The notes under the pieces were generated by a model. It worked only from the letters and a program-made list of their open reading frames with translations. It was not told the origin of the DNA and searched no databases. Source: Scybalousia_A sp045221575 (GTDB lineage Bacteria; Bacteroidota; Bacteroidia; Bacteroidales; P3). Taken from it: DNA of 64,000 nucleotides. The translations under genes and the position numbers were made by a program. Below, in pieces: positions 9,223 through 16,886 of the stretch. How positions within the stretch are numbered: the first letter of the stretch is position 1; each line of letters opens with the position of its first letter. Where the stretch lies: contig JBGUWU010000015.1 of the NCBI GenBank assembly GCA_045221575.1, positions 51,293 to 115,292 of the forward strand, read 5' to 3'.

Positions 9223-9255
9223 AACCCAAGTCCTTTAAGACTTGGGTTTCTTCTT
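9223..9255. terminator. bidirectional terminator between recJ and the DUF5606 gene
   Basis: Perfect 10-bp stem AACCCAAGTC / GACTTGGGTT (9223-9232 and 9239-9248) with a 6-nt loop. T-rich sequence follows on the plus strand and A-rich sequence precedes it, so it can stop transcription from both sides. Confidence 0.85.
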
Positions 9256-9257
9256 TT

Positions 9258-9674
9258 TTACTCTTCTTCCTGCTTTGCTTGTTCAGGCTGCTCCAAATCA
9301 ATAAGATTGTTTGTTAGAAGAATATTATACCAAGAAAATAGTTTCTTCATATCTGAAAGATGAACTCTGTCTTTATCATAATCAGGAAATACTTTCTCCA
9401 TATAATCTTTTAGTTCTTTTTCAGAAGACTTATGAGATATACATTCTTTGCCGTCTTCCATCTTATAAATATTTTGGAAAATATCTATCAAAGGTTTGTC
9501 TTCCTCGTTACCGAACATTGTTATGTCTTTCAAAGATGATATTCTCTCATGAGCGAAAGCAGGCATACGTTTTTTATCTACTAATGACTCAACTAAAGCT
9601 CCTGTTTTGGTTTGAGATATAAGTTTATATAATCCCGGTTTTCCTGTTATTGCTAATATTCCTTTAAGGTCCAT
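9258..9674 (-). CDS. DUF5606 family protein
   Basis: Small Bacteroidota-specific cytoplasmic protein of unknown function, 138 residues. The start (MDLKGILAITGKPGLYKLI) and the central KLFSWYNIL segment fit the DUF5606 family as I remember it from Bacteroides. The tail is rich in Glu, Gln and Ala. It is the last gene after yidC and the S4-domain gene on the minus strand, separated from the latter by 73 bp. No catalytic motif is visible. Confidence 0.75.
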   Translation of the reverse strand: MDLKGILAITGKPGLYKLISQTKTGALVESLVDKKRMPAFAHERISSLKDITMFGNEEDKPLIDIFQNIYKMEDGKECISHKSSEKELKDYMEKVFPDYDKDRVHLSDMKKLFSWYNILLTNNLIDLEQPEQAKQEEE

Positions 9675-9747
9675 AATGTTTTTTGTATTTTATTAGTTTA
9701 ATTAATTTAGTTATTGTCTTGCTTAAAAATAGCCTTGATGTAAAGAT

Positions 9748-9969
9748 TTATTCAATATTTATTATTTGTCCTAATACTTCTATTGTTTCTCCTCTTCTTA
9801 TCTTGGCACGTTTTCTCAGCTCAACAACCTTATTTCGTTTTACTTCTCCATTAGTTACCAAAATTTGTGCCAAAGCCCCACTTTCAGCAATATTTAGAAC
9901 TTTTAAAAGTTTGATAAGTTCAATATATTCTTCTCCTTGCTTGATAGCAAACGATTTACCTTTTGACAT
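9748..9969 (-). CDS. small RNA-binding S4-domain protein (RlbA/YbcJ type)
   Basis: The 73-residue chain consists almost entirely of one S4 fold: IELIKLLKVLNIAESGALAQILVTNGEV followed by VELRKRAKIRRGE. Such proteins bind structured RNA, often rRNA. It starts 3 bp after the yidC stop and is very likely co-transcribed. The specific RNA target is unknown. Confidence 0.82.
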   Translation of the reverse strand: MSKGKSFAIKQGEEYIELIKLLKVLNIAESGALAQILVTNGEVKRNKVVELRKRAKIRRGETIEVLGQIINIE

Positions 9970-9972
9970 AAA

Positions 9973-11970
9973 TTATCTTCTTCTTTGATTTTTTTGTCTT
10001 TCTTGCATAAGTTTTCTGTTTTGCTTTTCAAGGTTCTCCATTCTTTGTTGCCATTTTGATTTTTTCATTGGCTTCTTAGAATTTTGTTGCAAACGAGCAA
10101 GGACTTTGTTTTCATCAATAGTTTTTCTGATGATATACATTTGCAAAACAGAGATAAGTAAAGAAATCAAATAATAGTAATTCAAAGCAGCAGAGAAATT
10201 ATTAAGGATAAATAACATAAAAATAGGCATACCATACATCATAAACTTCATTCCTGGCATAGCATTGTTCTGAGTTTGTTGGCTCATTGTCATTTTTGTA
10301 TATACAAGTTGTGCAATAGTCATTAGTAAACAGAATAAAGAGATATGACTTCCATAGAATGGTATGTTAAATGGTAAATCTAAGATGCTATCATAAGTAG
10401 AAAGGTCATCAGCCCAAAGAAATGATTGTTGGCGAAGCTCTACTGAAGAAGGGAAAAATCTAAACATAGCCACCAAAATAGGAAACTGCAATAGCATAGG
10501 GAAACAACCCATCATAGGATTTATTCCTGCACGTCTATATAGCTGCATTGTGGCTTGTTGTTTTTGAACTGCTTGATCTTGTTTTGGATATTTTTCGTTT
10601 ATTTTTTGTATTTCAGGTTGAAGAACCTTCATTTTGGCAGTTGAAGAAAAAGATTTGTAAGCCAAAGGGAACAAAACAATCTTAACTAAAAGGGTAAGTA
10701 TTAAAATGATAAGTCCTATGTGTAGATTGAAGCCTTGTAAGAAGTCAAATACAGGAATAATCACAAATCTATTTACCCATTGCAAAAGGAAAAAGCCCCA
10801 ACCTAAAGGAATCGTCCTTTCCAAATCAATATTATAGTTTTTAAATATTCTATATTTGTTTGGTCCAAAGAACATATCCATATTATATTCTGTGTAATTC
10901 TTGTCATTAGAATAATTGAAGTCTAAAACAGAGTGCATATTTCTTATATTTAAAGAAGATGTATCTGTTTTTGTGATCATTGTAGCAGAATTGAAACGAG
11001 AAGCAGAATCCTTTGCAATTAAAACACTTGAGAAAAATTGTTGTTTGTAAGAAATCCACTTAATAGGAATACTACTACTTTCGCTAATAGAATCATCTTT
11101 TCCTTGTTCTTTAAGATTTTCTACCTCATCATCTAACATATAGTATATAGAAGAGTTTTGTGTTTCTATCTTTTTATCTTTTTCTTTCAGACAAAGAGGA
11201 GAATCCCATTGAAACTCTAAATTGCCATCGTCTTTGATTATATCTTGCATATTATTAAGAGCAATCTTATAACCTAAACGATAATCGTTTCCTCGAATAG
11301 TGTATTTGTATTCTAAGTATTGCTTTTTATTTAGGAAATAATCTTCATCAGAAATATTCAGAGTGTCAGGTTTATTTGGATATAAACGTAAAGAAACAAC
11401 TAAAGAATCTTTGCCACTGACTTTTAACGGAGTGTTAAAGCCGTAAGGTTTGTTATTAACAAATACTTTAAAATCTAAATCTTCTGTATTAATAACATTG
11501 CTTCCAACTGTTAAATGAAGTCCATACTTGTTGCCATTATTTGTGAAGAATTTTACATTATCTTTTCCGCCGTAAGTTGTGTAGTTCTTCAAAATAACGT
11601 TTGAAACCATAGCACCACGAGAAGATATATTTACTTTGAAAACATCGTTTTCTAAAACAATGTTCTTACTATCTATGTTGGCAGAAGAAGAAAAAATAGA
11701 GTATTTTCCTTTTATTAATTCATTAAGTTCTGCTCTTGCGGAATCATTCTCGCTTGCTAAATTACGTAAAGAATCGATAGTAGCTTCTTCTTCGTTTTCA
11801 AAAATTTTAGTTTTGTTTGCTTGTTTTTTAGCAAGCATTTGTGCTTTTGCAATAGAGTCTTGGTAACGTTTTTGTGCTTGTCTTTGTTCTTCGCTTGGAC
11901 GATTCAATAAACCAAACACTACGAATACTAAGCAGATAAGTATTAAACCTATTATTGATTTTTTATCCAT
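9973..11970 (-). CDS. yidC: membrane protein insertase YidC
   Basis: Inserts proteins into the inner membrane, alone or with SecYEG. The 665 residues show an N-terminal membrane anchor (about 5-22), a charged linker, the large periplasmic beta-domain (about 100-370) and the conserved 60KD_IMP core (about 395-620), including the SFSSTAKMKVLQPE and GINPMMGCFPMLLQFP motifs. The Lys/Arg/Gln-rich tail is of the kind that contacts ribosomes. It has a well-matched promoter and heads the yidC-S4-DUF5606 group. Confidence 0.97.
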   Translation of the reverse strand: MDKKSIIGLILICLVFVVFGLLNRPSEEQRQAQKRYQDSIAKAQMLAKKQANKTKIFENEEEATIDSLRNLASENDSARAELNELIKGKYSIFSSSANIDSKNIVLENDVFKVNISSRGAMVSNVILKNYTTYGGKDNVKFFTNNGNKYGLHLTVGSNVINTEDLDFKVFVNNKPYGFNTPLKVSGKDSLVVSLRLYPNKPDTLNISDEDYFLNKKQYLEYKYTIRGNDYRLGYKIALNNMQDIIKDDGNLEFQWDSPLCLKEKDKKIETQNSSIYYMLDDEVENLKEQGKDDSISESSSIPIKWISYKQQFFSSVLIAKDSASRFNSATMITKTDTSSLNIRNMHSVLDFNYSNDKNYTEYNMDMFFGPNKYRIFKNYNIDLERTIPLGWGFFLLQWVNRFVIIPVFDFLQGFNLHIGLIILILTLLVKIVLFPLAYKSFSSTAKMKVLQPEIQKINEKYPKQDQAVQKQQATMQLYRRAGINPMMGCFPMLLQFPILVAMFRFFPSSVELRQQSFLWADDLSTYDSILDLPFNIPFYGSHISLFCLLMTIAQLVYTKMTMSQQTQNNAMPGMKFMMYGMPIFMLFILNNFSAALNYYYLISLLISVLQMYIIRKTIDENKVLARLQQNSKKPMKKSKWQQRMENLEKQNRKLMQERQKNQRRR

Positions 11971-12003
11971 AACAATAAATATTTATTCTTTATTTTGAGG
12001 GTG

Positions 12004-12033
12004 CAAAGGTACTATTTTTTTGTCTAATAGCAA
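12004..12033 (-). promoter_or_regulatory. yidC promoter
   Basis: Minus-strand TACCTTTG (12004-12011) with TTG at 12031-12033, spacing exactly 19 bp. This is a full Bacteroidota sigma-ABfr match 33 bp before the ATG. Confidence 0.8.
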
Positions 12034-12042
12034 AAGAATACA

Positions 12043-12083
12043 AAATAAAAAAAAGTTGTACTCCTTTTGGAAGTACAACTTTT
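12043..12083 (-). terminator. terminator after the small lipoprotein gene
   Basis: An inverted repeat at 12051-12064 and 12069-12083 (AAAAGTTGTACTCC against GGAAGTACAACTTTT, one bulged base, 4-nt loop) is followed by a long T run on the minus strand. It separates the lipoprotein gene from the yidC promoter. Confidence 0.82.
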
Positions 12084-12109
12084 TTTTAGAATAAATTATT
12101 CAATAAATA

Positions 12110-12568
12110 CTACATAGTAGCATTTGTTACTCTACGGATAGCGTTAGCAACACGTGTTTTGTACTCAGGATTAGAAGCACAATCTTTTATTGCTGCTCTT
12201 TGAGAATCTGCTTGTTTTTTAAGTTTAACAAAAGCTTTTAAACCATCACCAGTATCTTTGTGTTTCTTTGCTTCTGCAACCTCGTCAGCATATCTTTCGT
12301 ATGCTTTTACTGCAGCTTCGCAAGGGTCAGCTTTAGGTTTAGCTTCTGTTTTAGTTGTTTTTGTTTCTTTTTTTGCAGTTTCTTTTTTAGCAACAGGAGC
12401 TTCTTCCTTAACTTCTTCTTTAGGTTGTTCTACAACTGGAGATTCTGATGTTACAGTTTCTTCTGTTGGAGTTGCCTCTGTTGTAGGAGTTGTTGTTTCT
12501 GCTTTCTTTGTGCAAGCTGCCATAAGAGCAACCATTGCAAGTCCTAAAAATAAATGTCTAATTTTCAT
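12110..12568 (-). CDS. small Lys/Glu-rich lipoprotein, function unknown
   Basis: A 152-residue envelope protein with a lipoprotein signal (LMAAC, lipidated Cys19). A low-complexity Thr/Glu/Lys/Pro linker (about 20-80) follows, with repeated KKET/KTT-type blocks. The C-terminal part (about 82-150) is probably helical and holds two Cys (ADPCEAA and KDCASN). The linker suggests a spacer that holds the C-terminal part off the membrane. I do not recognise the C-terminal domain. It is a single-gene unit with its own promoter and terminator. Confidence 0.8.
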   Translation of the reverse strand: MKIRHLFLGLAMVALMAACTKKAETTTPTTEATPTEETVTSESPVVEQPKEEVKEEAPVAKKETAKKETKTTKTEAKPKADPCEAAVKAYERYADEVAEAKKHKDTGDGLKAFVKLKKQADSQRAAIKDCASNPEYKTRVANAIRRVTNATM

Positions 12569-12629
12569 CTTTTTTTTGTTTTAAATTAATAATTATTAAT
12601 TATGTACAATAAGTACCATTTTCAGAACG

Positions 12630-12637
12630 CAAAAGTA
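12630..12637 (-). promoter_or_regulatory. -7 element of the lipoprotein gene at 12110
   Basis: Minus-strand TACTTTTG, 61 bp before the ATG. No matching -33 box. The rest of 12640-12775 is almost pure A/T with no feature seen. Confidence 0.45.
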
Positions 12638-12775
12638 CAATAAAATTTTTACAGTTTATTAACTTTTTTTTATAAAATTTTTAATAAAAATTAATTGATA
12701 TTATTTAATCTTTTGATTAATAATATAATAAATAATATTGTAATTGTAAAAAATAATAAAATATTTCTTCTTTTA

Positions 12776-12805
12776 TTGTATGTGTAGAAAATTTTCTTAA
12801 CTTTG
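12776..12805 (+). promoter_or_regulatory. gcvT promoter
   Basis: TTG (12776-12778) and TAACTTTG (12798-12805) with exactly 19 bp between. A full Bacteroidota promoter match, giving a leader of about 50 nt. Confidence 0.8.
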
Positions 12806-12860
12806 CACCCTAATTATTTAAAAGAAAAATAATAAACATAATAATAAAAAAATACAAATA

Positions 12861-13967
12861 ATGAAGACAACACCATTTACACAAAAGCATATAGACCTTG
12901 GAGCTAAAATGGCTGAATTCGCAGGTTATAATATGCCAATTCAATACGTAGGATTAATAGAAGAACACAACAATGTAAGAAATAATGTTGGTGTTTTTGA
13001 TGTCTCTCACATGGGAGAATTTAGAGCTAAAGGAACAAAAGCTCATGACTTTGTTCAATATTGTACTTCTAATGATATCAATACTTTATTTGATGGTAAG
13101 GTTCTTTATACAGTACTTCCAAATGGTAAGGGTGGTATAGTAGATGATATGTTAGTTTATCGTGTTAGTGAAACAGAATATTTTATGGTTCCAAACGCTG
13201 CTAACATAGAAAAGGATTGGAATTGGATGGCTGGAATAGCAAAACAAATGGGTTTAGAGTTAGGAAAAGACTTTACAAACGAAAGTGAAAACTATGGACA
13301 ACTTGCTGTTCAAGGACCAAATGCACTTAAGGTTATGCAAAAACTTACATCTACTCCTGTAGAAGATATGGAGTATTATACATTTAAGTATCTTACTCTT
13401 GCCGGAGTTGAAAATGTGTTACTTTCTACTACAGGATATACAGGAGCAGGAGGTTGTGAAATTTATTTTGATAAAAAATACGCAGACAAAATATGGGACG
13501 CTGTTTTTGAAGCTGGAAAAGAATTTGGAATAATGCCTGCTGGTTTAGGTTGTAGAGATACATTGCGTTTAGAGATGGGATTCTGTCTTTATGGACATGA
13601 AATAGATGATGAAACATCTCCAATAGAAGCTGGACTAAATTGGTTAACAAAATTTGTTGATGGAAATGATTTCATAGATAGAAAATATCTTGAAGAGCAA
13701 AAAGCAAATGGCGTTAATAAAAAACTTGTCGGTTTTGAAATGGTAGGCAAAGGCATTCCAAGAAATGGATATGAAGTTTGTGACGCAGAAGGTAATACAA
13801 TAGGAAAAGTATGTTCTGGTTCTCCTTCTCCTTCTACAGGAAAGAACATAGGAACAGCTCATGTTCAAACTGCTTTCTCTAAAAAAGATACACCTATATA
13901 TATAAAGGTAAGAAACAAACTTGTAGAAGCAAAAGTAGTTAGAATGCCTTTCTATAAACCTGAATAA
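12861..13967 (+). CDS. gcvT: aminomethyltransferase (glycine cleavage T protein)
   Basis: Transfers the methylene of glycine to tetrahydrofolate, releasing ammonia, within the glycine cleavage system. The 368 residues include FDVSHMGEF, the catalytic-Asp segment (VDDMLVYR), QGPNALKVM, STTGYTGAGGCEIYF and the C-terminal barrel motif. Length is normal. gcvH and gcvP are not in the window. It is a single-gene transcript with a strong promoter and terminator. Confidence 0.97.
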   Translation: MKTTPFTQKHIDLGAKMAEFAGYNMPIQYVGLIEEHNNVRNNVGVFDVSHMGEFRAKGTKAHDFVQYCTSNDINTLFDGKVLYTVLPNGKGGIVDDMLVYRVSETEYFMVPNAANIEKDWNWMAGIAKQMGLELGKDFTNESENYGQLAVQGPNALKVMQKLTSTPVEDMEYYTFKYLTLAGVENVLLSTTGYTGAGGCEIYFDKKYADKIWDAVFEAGKEFGIMPAGLGCRDTLRLEMGFCLYGHEIDDETSPIEAGLNWLTKFVDGNDFIDRKYLEEQKANGVNKKLVGFEMVGKGIPRNGYEVCDAEGNTIGKVCSGSPSPSTGKNIGTAHVQTAFSKKDTPIYIKVRNKLVEAKVVRMPFYKPE

Positions 13968-13984
13968 TATTTTTTTATTCATAC

Positions 13985-14026
13985 AAAGCCTGCACGAAAA
14001 GTTATTTTTCTGTGCGGGCTTTTTTG
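13985..14026 (+). terminator. gcvT terminator
   Basis: AAAGCCTGCACGAAAA pairs with TTTTTCTGTGCGGGCTTT (one G-T pair, one bulged base) and is followed by T6. Confidence 0.85.
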
Positions 14027-14040
14027 AATACGTTTTTAAA

Positions 14041-15072
14041 GTGTCAGGATTTCACAAGAAATATAACGCAAATACAAAACACGGTAGATTAAAACAAATT
14101 GGGTTAATGTTGTGTTTGTTGCCTAACATTGTTATGGCACAGGAGGATATTATTGTTTTTCATAATGTAGAAAATCTTTTTTATCCAATTGACGACAAAC
14201 AAACACAAGATGACGATTTTACACTTGAGGGCAGAAAGCATTGGACTTTTAAAAAATATAATAAAAAGCTTAATGACTTGGCTAAAACATATATTGCTAT
14301 AGACGCTAAGATGCCTTCTGTTATAGGCTTGTGTGAAATAGAGAATGACACTGTGCTAAGAGCATTAACTCTTTCTACTCCTCTTAGAAAAATAGGTTAT
14401 AAGTATATCCATTATCCTTCTAAAGATATCAGAGGAATAGATGTGGCTTTATTATATAATCCCCAAAGATTTAATATAGAAGAACACTATACTTTACCTT
14501 CTGTTTCCGACAAAGAAGAAGATAGAACAAGAGATGTCCTTTATGTTAAGGGTATTTTAGGAAAGTTGCCTATTAATATATATGTAGTTCATGCTCCTTC
14601 TCGTAGAGAGAATAATATAAAAAAAGAACTAAGAGAAGAAATTTTTTCTCAAATTTATGCACACATAAACGATATGTGTAGCAAAGGAGAGAAGAATTTT
14701 TTGGTTATGGGAGATTTTAATGATAATCCTTGGGACGAAACCATAATTAAAGGCTTTGCTTTGAGAGATAATTCAAAAAGAAACGATGTAAAGTTAATAG
14801 ATCTTATGCAAAATAATAAAGATGTTACAGGTTCTTATGTTTATAGTAAGACTTATTATAGTTTTGATCAGTTTATTCTCTCAGAAAACTTAAGAGATAG
14901 AATACTTTATGGTAATAATTTTAATCAAAGTCATGTTTTTAAACCTTCTTTCCTAATAGAAAAAGATAGAAGAAGTAAAGTGGATAAACCTTTTTCGGCA
15001 TATAAAGGTATGAAATATCAAGGAGGCATAAGCGATCATTTTCCTATTGTTTTAAAAATATCTACTAAATAA
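14041..15072 (+). CDS. secreted endonuclease/exonuclease/phosphatase-family protein
   Basis: A hydrolase of the EEP fold (phosphodiester or phosphate ester substrates), 343 residues, probably exported. Motifs in order: NVENLF (about 42-47), GLCEIEN (catalytic Glu about 99), RGIDVALLY, VVHAPSR (His), VMGDFND (Asp-Asn) and SDHFPI (final Asp-His pair), so the active site looks complete. The start used is GTG 14041, giving a basic N-region and a hydrophobic signal (about 20-34, ending VMAQ). ATG 14107 would leave a signal without positive charges. Substrate unknown. Confidence 0.82.
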   Translation: MSGFHKKYNANTKHGRLKQIGLMLCLLPNIVMAQEDIIVFHNVENLFYPIDDKQTQDDDFTLEGRKHWTFKKYNKKLNDLAKTYIAIDAKMPSVIGLCEIENDTVLRALTLSTPLRKIGYKYIHYPSKDIRGIDVALLYNPQRFNIEEHYTLPSVSDKEEDRTRDVLYVKGILGKLPINIYVVHAPSRRENNIKKELREEIFSQIYAHINDMCSKGEKNFLVMGDFNDNPWDETIIKGFALRDNSKRNDVKLIDLMQNNKDVTGSYVYSKTYYSFDQFILSENLRDRILYGNNFNQSHVFKPSFLIEKDRRSKVDKPFSAYKGMKYQGGISDHFPIVLKISTK

Positions 15073-15174
15073 GTTTAGTTTTGGCACAGCTTTTGTAATA
15101 CTATTTATAACGAGGCAAAGAAATAGAAAATGCAAAAAAAAAATAAAAAAAGTTCTAATATTGGTATTTTTTTA

Positions 15175-15182
15175 TATCTTTG
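15175..15182 (+). promoter_or_regulatory. -7 element before the Cys-lipoprotein operon
   Basis: TATCTTTG followed by GCACCC, about 83 bp before the ATG at 15265. The -33 position has TTC instead of TTG. Confidence 0.5.
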
Positions 15183-15264
15183 CACCCGATAACAAATGGA
15201 GAAAGCGAAAATCCATTAAAATAGAGTAGCGAAACAAATTGTTTAACTAAAAATTATAAAAAAA

Positions 15265-15516
15265 ATGAAAAAGACATTATTTACATTAGGAGCATTTGCT
15301 CTTGTAGTATTAGGATTCGCAGCTTGCGGTAACAGTGATTGTACTTGTGTTCCAGCAATGGAAGGCGAAAGATTAGAAAGCAACATTAAAGTTGAAGATT
15401 TCGACGGAGATTGTGACGAAGTAACATTCAAAGATTTAGGCGCAAGCTGGAAAGAATGGGCTGCAACTGCTGAAGAAGAAGGATTTGAAGTTTCATTAAG
15501 CTGCGAAGAAGACTAA
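15265..15516 (+). CDS. tiny Cys-containing lipoprotein A
   Basis: An 83-residue envelope lipoprotein (signal ending GFAAC, lipidated Cys21). After lipidation it has four more Cys: Cys26 and Cys28 (DCTC), Cys50 (DFDGDC) and Cys80 next to an acidic end (EED). It shares a VxD[FW]DGDC...TxKD core and the same Cys order with the gene at 15625, so the two are paralogues. Both precede a membrane thioredoxin-type protein, which suggests that the Cys form disulfides. I do not recognise the family. Confidence 0.75.
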   Translation: MKKTLFTLGAFALVVLGFAACGNSDCTCVPAMEGERLESNIKVEDFDGDCDEVTFKDLGASWKEWAATAEEEGFEVSLSCEED

Positions 15517-15547
15517 TTTACAAGATTAATCATTGAAGTAAAGGTTG

Positions 15548-15578
15548 TAGGGAGTGCTTTTTAAATAAACACTCCCTA
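15548..15578 (+). promoter_or_regulatory. hairpin between the two Cys-lipoprotein genes
   Basis: Perfect 9-bp stem TAGGGAGTG / CACTCCCTA with a 13-nt loop. No T run follows, so it may be a partial terminator or an mRNA-stabilising stem setting the ratio between the first gene and the rest. Confidence 0.5.
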
Positions 15579-15624
15579 TAATTATGTAAAAAAAGTAATA
15601 AACAAAAAGAAAGAAAAACGACTT

Positions 15625-15834
15625 ATGAAAAAAATAATATATGTAGCATTTGCGTTAGTATGTGGTGCAACACTTTATTCTTGTTCTGATACAACAGATT
15701 GTATTTGTCCTGTAAATACAGAATCAATAAAGAAAGCAACTACTTCTGTTCCTGTTAATGATTGGGATGGTGATTGTTCTGATATAACAAGTAAAGACGT
15801 AAAAGGACTTGAAGGTGATTGTAAAGAAGAATAA
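15625..15834 (+). CDS. tiny Cys-containing lipoprotein B
   Basis: A 69-residue lipoprotein (signal ending LYSC, lipidated Cys20) with Cys26 and Cys28 (DCIC), Cys51 (DWDGDC) and Cys66 near an acidic end (CKEE). Cys spacing and the VNDWDGDC...TSKD core match lipoprotein A; the region between is 13 residues shorter. It lies 40 bp before the MauE-thioredoxin gene on the same strand. Function unknown; a redox-active or disulfide-stapled envelope role is inference. Confidence 0.75.
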   Translation: MKKIIYVAFALVCGATLYSCSDTTDCICPVNTESIKKATTSVPVNDWDGDCSDITSKDVKGLEGDCKEE

Positions 15835-15874
15835 CAATTAATAAGAAAAATAAATAATAAATAATAATTAAACA

Positions 15875-16870
15875 ATGAAAACAAGAAACGTTATTGGTTG
15901 GATAGCAAGAGTGTTTGTAGCCGTAGTATTTATGATCTCAGCGGTAACAAAATATATTTCAATAGAAGCATTTGACCAATTTATTTATGAACACCAACTT
16001 TTCTCATGGATAACTACCACAATACTTACTCGTCTTTTGATTGCTTGTGAGTTCGGTTTGGGTTTGTTGTTGCTTGTTGGTGTAAAACCGAAATTAATTA
16101 AAAGCTTAATAATAGCGTTTCTTGTTTTCTTTACTATATATATAATAATAAAACCTAATTTCTTTACTGTTGATGAAGAAAATTGTCATTGTTTTGGAGA
16201 AGTGTTGATAATGTCAGACACTCAAACCTTAGTAAAGAATATCGTTCTTCTTATCTTTTCTTACTTTATGTTTTGGAATAAAGGTGTTGTTGAAAAAGAA
16301 GATAAAGAAGAGGTTCCTATTGCGGAAAATCCAAGTAAGTTCAATAAAATATCTGTTTGGATAAGGAACAATACGACTTATTTGACTATAGTTTCTTTTG
16401 TTGCTGTGTTGTTATTATCTTTTGGCATTAATATGCCAGATAGTCTTACATATAAACTTTATGGAAAGGCAGCAAAAATCAACGAAGAAAAATTTGAATA
16501 CCTGATAAGCAATGATGCATTGGAAGATTTACATATAAAAGAAGGGAAGAAAATAGTTTGTATGTATTCTCCTGTTTGTAAATATTGTAAAAAAACAGCA
16601 AAACGTTTAGATGTTATGCGACAAAAGTATAATATCAAAGACGAAAACTTTGCTCTTATCTTTTGGGGTGGAGATAAAGCAATAGAACGTTTCTTTGTTA
16701 AGAACGAAATAAAAAAACTTCCTTATAAAAATGTGCCTGCTCCTGTTTTCTTAGAGGCAACCAGAGGCAGACAGCCGATAGTTATACTTATGAATAACGG
16801 CAAAGTAGAAAAACTACTTAAATACCCTAATATTATTGACAAAGATATAGTAGAATTTCTTAATAAATAA
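15875..16870 (+). CDS. MauE/DoxX-like membrane domain fused to a thioredoxin-like domain
   Basis: A 331-residue inner-membrane protein. The N-terminal half has four hydrophobic segments (about 8-135) of the MauE/DoxX type with the redox-linked Cys pair NCHCFG (Cys104, Cys106). A fifth hydrophobic segment (about 168-185) leads to a C-terminal thioredoxin-like domain with CMYSPVCKYC (Cys229, Cys235, Cys238; CxxC = 235-238). Family knowledge suggests transfer of electrons or disulfides across the membrane. It follows two Cys-rich lipoproteins that may be its substrates (inference) and precedes porX by 16 bp. Confidence 0.8.
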   Translation: MKTRNVIGWIARVFVAVVFMISAVTKYISIEAFDQFIYEHQLFSWITTTILTRLLIACEFGLGLLLLVGVKPKLIKSLIIAFLVFFTIYIIIKPNFFTVDEENCHCFGEVLIMSDTQTLVKNIVLLIFSYFMFWNKGVVEKEDKEEVPIAENPSKFNKISVWIRNNTTYLTIVSFVAVLLLSFGINMPDSLTYKLYGKAAKINEEKFEYLISNDALEDLHIKEGKKIVCMYSPVCKYCKKTAKRLDVMRQKYNIKDENFALIFWGGDKAIERFFVKNEIKKLPYKNVPAPVFLEATRGRQPIVILMNNGKVEKLLKYPNIIDKDIVEFLNK

Positions 16871-16886
16871 ATAATATAATTTTGAT

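Noticed and set aside
12258..12584. Two plus-strand open frames opposite the lipoprotein gene
   Set aside because: They are mirror frames of its Lys/Glu/Thr-rich low-complexity linker; no start context or motif.
16877..16884. TAATTTTG just before the porX ATG as a promoter
   Set aside because: It would start transcription inside the gene, the sequence context is simply A+T-rich, and porX lies 16 bp after an upstream gene on the same strand.
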